DNA from: DASQBT01 sp049578545
Lineage (GTDB): Bacteria; Pseudomonadota; Gammaproteobacteria; Burkholderiales; Thiobacillaceae
Reading direction: 5' to 3'
Length of the DNA stretch: 55,086 nucleotides
Assembly (NCBI GenBank): GCA_049578545.1
Contig: JBAUMF010000026.1
Location: 1-55,086, forward strand
The first letter of the stretch is position 1, and each line of letters starts with the position of its first letter. The position numbers and the translations under genes are program-made. Shown here piece by piece: positions 53,785 to 55,086 of this stretch. The notes under the pieces are model-generated. The model saw only the letters and a list, made by a program, of their open reading frames with translations. It ran no database searches and was not told the DNA's origin.

Positions 53785-54409
53785 CGTATTCCTTCGCAAG
53801 AGGATGGTTAGATATAAAGGCGTTCAGATTCTGAACGGTTGGCACCTTGTTTCGCAAAGTCCCTGCATGCCCCGTGACTGCTAGCTTAGACGGGGTTTCC
53901 CCCGTGTTCTGAATCTGAACCGATTTGGAAGCCCACCCCGCAAAATCTGAATCGGTGAGCGGGCGTTCCGCTTCAATATCTGCACCGACACCGTTCACTT
54001 TCCGAACAAGTGATTTCTTCTTCGTGGTGCCGACAAATTCCCGGTAATCATGCGTCGCCGGTCCGCCCTTGATGCCCAATCTTGCATTTTCTGCAACGGG
54101 CAGATGCGTGAAGGCGTAGAGCGAGCATTGCTTCATCGCCCCCATGCCACCCTGCCGGGTCTTCCTGATGAAGCCATGCTCCAGCAATTCCTTGATGGCA
54201 CTGGACAGCGTCGCGCTCGACGCCCAGCCGAAATGCTTCATCATGCTCAAGGTCGCCGATATGTTGCCGTTGTTGCCGCCGTTGAATTGAGTGAGCAGGT
54301 GATGGAAAAGTGCCAGCGCCTTGAAACTCAAACTGCGGTAGGCAAAGGACTCATAGACGGATTTCTTCACCATGTAATAGCGTTCACCCGTGGGCATTGT
54401 CTTAGCCAT
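53768..54409 (-). CDS. Winged-helix replication-type protein of a mobile element
   Basis: This 213-residue protein has a winged helix near residues 25-90 (SFKALALFHHLLTQF, SMMKHFGWASSATLSSAIK, ELLEHGFIRKTRQGG), as in plasmid and phage replication initiators and Rep-associated proteins. The C-terminal half (about 110-213) is hydrophilic, rich in Lys/Thr/Ser, and probably disordered. It overlaps its neighbours by 8 and 17 bp. It may bind the element's origin; that is inference. No helicase or primase motif is present. Confidence 0.6.
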   Translation of the reverse strand: MAKTMPTGERYYMVKKSVYESFAYRSLSFKALALFHHLLTQFNGGNNGNISATLSMMKHFGWASSATLSSAIKELLEHGFIRKTRQGGMGAMKQCSLYAFTHLPVAENARLGIKGGPATHDYREFVGTTKKKSLVRKVNGVGADIEAERPLTDSDFAGWASKSVQIQNTGETPSKLAVTGHAGTLRNKVPTVQNLNAFISNHPLAKEYDEQAA

Positions 54410-54782
54410 TGCTCATGCCCCCTGTCAATCGACCCATCCGCGAGCCTGTTGTCCTGGCGCGTTCCATGTTCCGTCTGATGGGTGCATAGCGGGCGGCAAT
54501 CGATGGGGCTGCTGCGATGGCGGCATCATAGAGTTCCCCCCGCCCTGCACCCCTGAAAACGGCCTCTGCGCCCGGCTTTTGTGATTCGAGCAGATAGAAG
54601 CAGCAGGCATCCTCTTTAAAATGTTTACGCTTCTGCCAGTCGGTATCCAACATGCAGATGGGGGCGTGACAGCTTGGGTACTTGGGGCATGATTCCATCT
54701 TCATGGTTAAGCCCTGACCCACGGTCTGCCCCATATGCTGAACTGCACTTTTCATGAACACGATTTCGTTGTTGGTATTCAT
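54402..54782 (-). CDS. Cys-containing hypothetical protein of the mobile-element operon
   Basis: This 126-residue protein has a Cys-rich patch CPKYPSCHAPICMLD (residues 32-46) followed by CCFYLLESQ (about residues 60-68), which could bind a metal or an iron-sulphur cluster. The C-terminal third is basic (YAPIRRNMERARTTGSRMG). No family is recognised. Its start overlaps the alpA stop by 4 bp and its stop overlaps the winged-helix gene by 8 bp, so it is part of one tight operon. Confidence 0.6.
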   Translation of the reverse strand: MNTNNEIVFMKSAVQHMGQTVGQGLTMKMESCPKYPSCHAPICMLDTDWQKRKHFKEDACCFYLLESQKPGAEAVFRGAGRGELYDAAIAAAPSIAARYAPIRRNMERARTTGSRMGRLTGGMSNG

Positions 54783-54964
54783 GCGTGCCCCTTACTCAAG
54801 AGTCGAAGCGCAGCCCTCAACTCACCCACCAGCCAGCATGTAGTTCTTGGCGACAACTTGCGCGGTTTGGGAATGCGCCCTGCCCTTACTCCGCGCCACA
54901 CACTGGCGGGCGAGCAGGCAAAGAGGGCTTGCACGATAGGCAGCCGGACATGGGCACTGCGCAT
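54779..54964 (-). CDS. AlpA-family phage regulator
   Basis: This 61-residue protein fits the AlpA/excisionase-type MerR-like winged helix: LFACSPASVWRGVRAGRIP, then KPRKLSPRTTCWLVGEL, with the typical (F/I)PxPxxLS turn and Trp. AlpA proteins activate the integrase or excision of prophages and islands. It heads an operon of five overlapping genes and lies 55 bp downstream of the gene end at the right edge. The ATG at 54964 lies within one of the two direct repeats, suggesting autoregulation. Confidence 0.8.
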   Translation of the reverse strand: MRSAHVRLPIVQALFACSPASVWRGVRAGRIPKPRKLSPRTTCWLVGELRAALRLLSKGHA

Positions 54965-55027
54965 TGCCTCAAGTTAAAACGTTACCGAAGGGCTGATTCG
55001 TTGTCTCAAATTGGATAGTTACCGAAG
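54962..55027. repeat. Two imperfect 29-bp direct repeats (37-bp period) at the alpA start
   Basis: Positions 54962-54990 and 54999-55027 match at 22 of 29 bases and share the identical 10-bp GTTACCGAAG end. The first copy contains the alpA start codon and the second the stop codon of the gene entering from the right. They look like regulator-binding or excisionase-binding sites, or a small duplication. Confidence 0.6.
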
Positions 55028-55086
55028 CAGTTTGAAGATAGCCTTCAGTTTACGTTGAATTTCCTTCTGGATGAGGAAGGGATTGA
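55019..55086 (-). CDS. C-terminal end of a CDS from the right edge, possibly the integrase
   Basis: A minus-strand frame is open from the window edge and ends with TAA at 55021-55019; the 21 residues (PFLIQKEIQRKLKAIFKLLR) read as a plausible basic, helical C-terminus. Position directly upstream of an alpA-type gene is that of the integrase in many islands, but no integrase motif can be seen in this fragment. The stop lies inside the second direct repeat. Confidence 0.35.
   Translation of the reverse strand, partial: NPFLIQKEIQRKLKAIFKLLR

Overview
The window reads as a chromosomal segment of a betaproteobacterium, probably of the Nitrosomonadales (Sulfuricella/Sideroxydans-like). This is inferred from GC-rich housekeeping genes and typical gene orders: pcnB-folK-deoxynucleoside kinase-panB-panC-panD, accA-tilS, tamA-tamB, a long infA paralogue, and exosortase-type EpsD and CAAX-protease relatives. 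No rRNA operon or species-diagnostic gene is present, so the placement rests on gene order and family content only.

Layout. 0-8.5 kb: a frameshifted exported protein, a zinc-ribbon protein, infA, a yqjD-yqjE-yqjK-like envelope stress cluster, a PhoD-like phosphatase, a CPA1 Na+/H+ antiporter, a small lipoprotein and a DsbA-like protein. 8.6-16.6 kb: a large PAS-PAS-GGDEF-EAL protein, an orphan HicA-like protein, a beta-class glutathione transferase, the SrkA kinase, a PA2779-family protein beside a decayed PA2778-like partner, and an outer-membrane barrel protein. 16.6-27.9 kb: tilS-accA, slyD-bcp, the ribosomal oxygenase roxA, a ferritin-like DUF455 protein, a PA0069-family radical SAM protein, a nitroreductase, SseB, a GlcD-like flavoprotein and an Nramp-related transporter. 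28-31.4 kb: three tRNAs (Ala-GGC, Glu-TTC, Asp-GTC) with a small unlisted membrane ORF between them, an EpsD-type peptidyl-prolyl isomerase, a CAAX-protease-like membrane protein, tRNA-Arg-CCT and an anchored peroxiredoxin. 31.5-48.9 kb: a diguanylate cyclase, a CDP-alcohol phosphatidyltransferase, hrpA, a CbiM/COG3235-like membrane protein, a HAD phosphatase, tamA-tamB, pcnB-folK-dNK and the pantothenate genes panBCD, closed by a strong bidirectional terminator.

The right end (49-55 kb) is the least ordinary. It starts with an OmpA-family protein that carries thirteen regularly spaced (D/N/E/Q)P anchors, about one every 13 residues and rich in Met and aromatics. A 584-residue protein follows, ending in a T5orf172/MUG113 (GIY-YIG-like) nuclease domain behind an unrecognised N-terminus. 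Facing it is a compact, overlapping minus-strand operon typical of an integrated element: the C-terminal end of a gene entering from the right edge (possibly the integrase), an AlpA-like regulator, a Cys-containing protein, a winged-helix replication-type protein, a small unknown protein and an HTH protein reminiscent of small terminase subunits. Two imperfect 29-bp direct repeats lie between the incoming gene and alpA and cover the alpA start codon. This is a good candidate for a poorly described phage satellite or genomic island.

Genes that probably work together: panBCD in pantothenate synthesis; tamA-tamB in outer-membrane protein or lipid export; yqjD/E/K at the inner membrane; epsD and the CAAX-like protease as outliers of an exosortase/EPS system; the two GGDEF proteins in c-di-GMP signalling; and the alpA operon as the early module of a mobile element.
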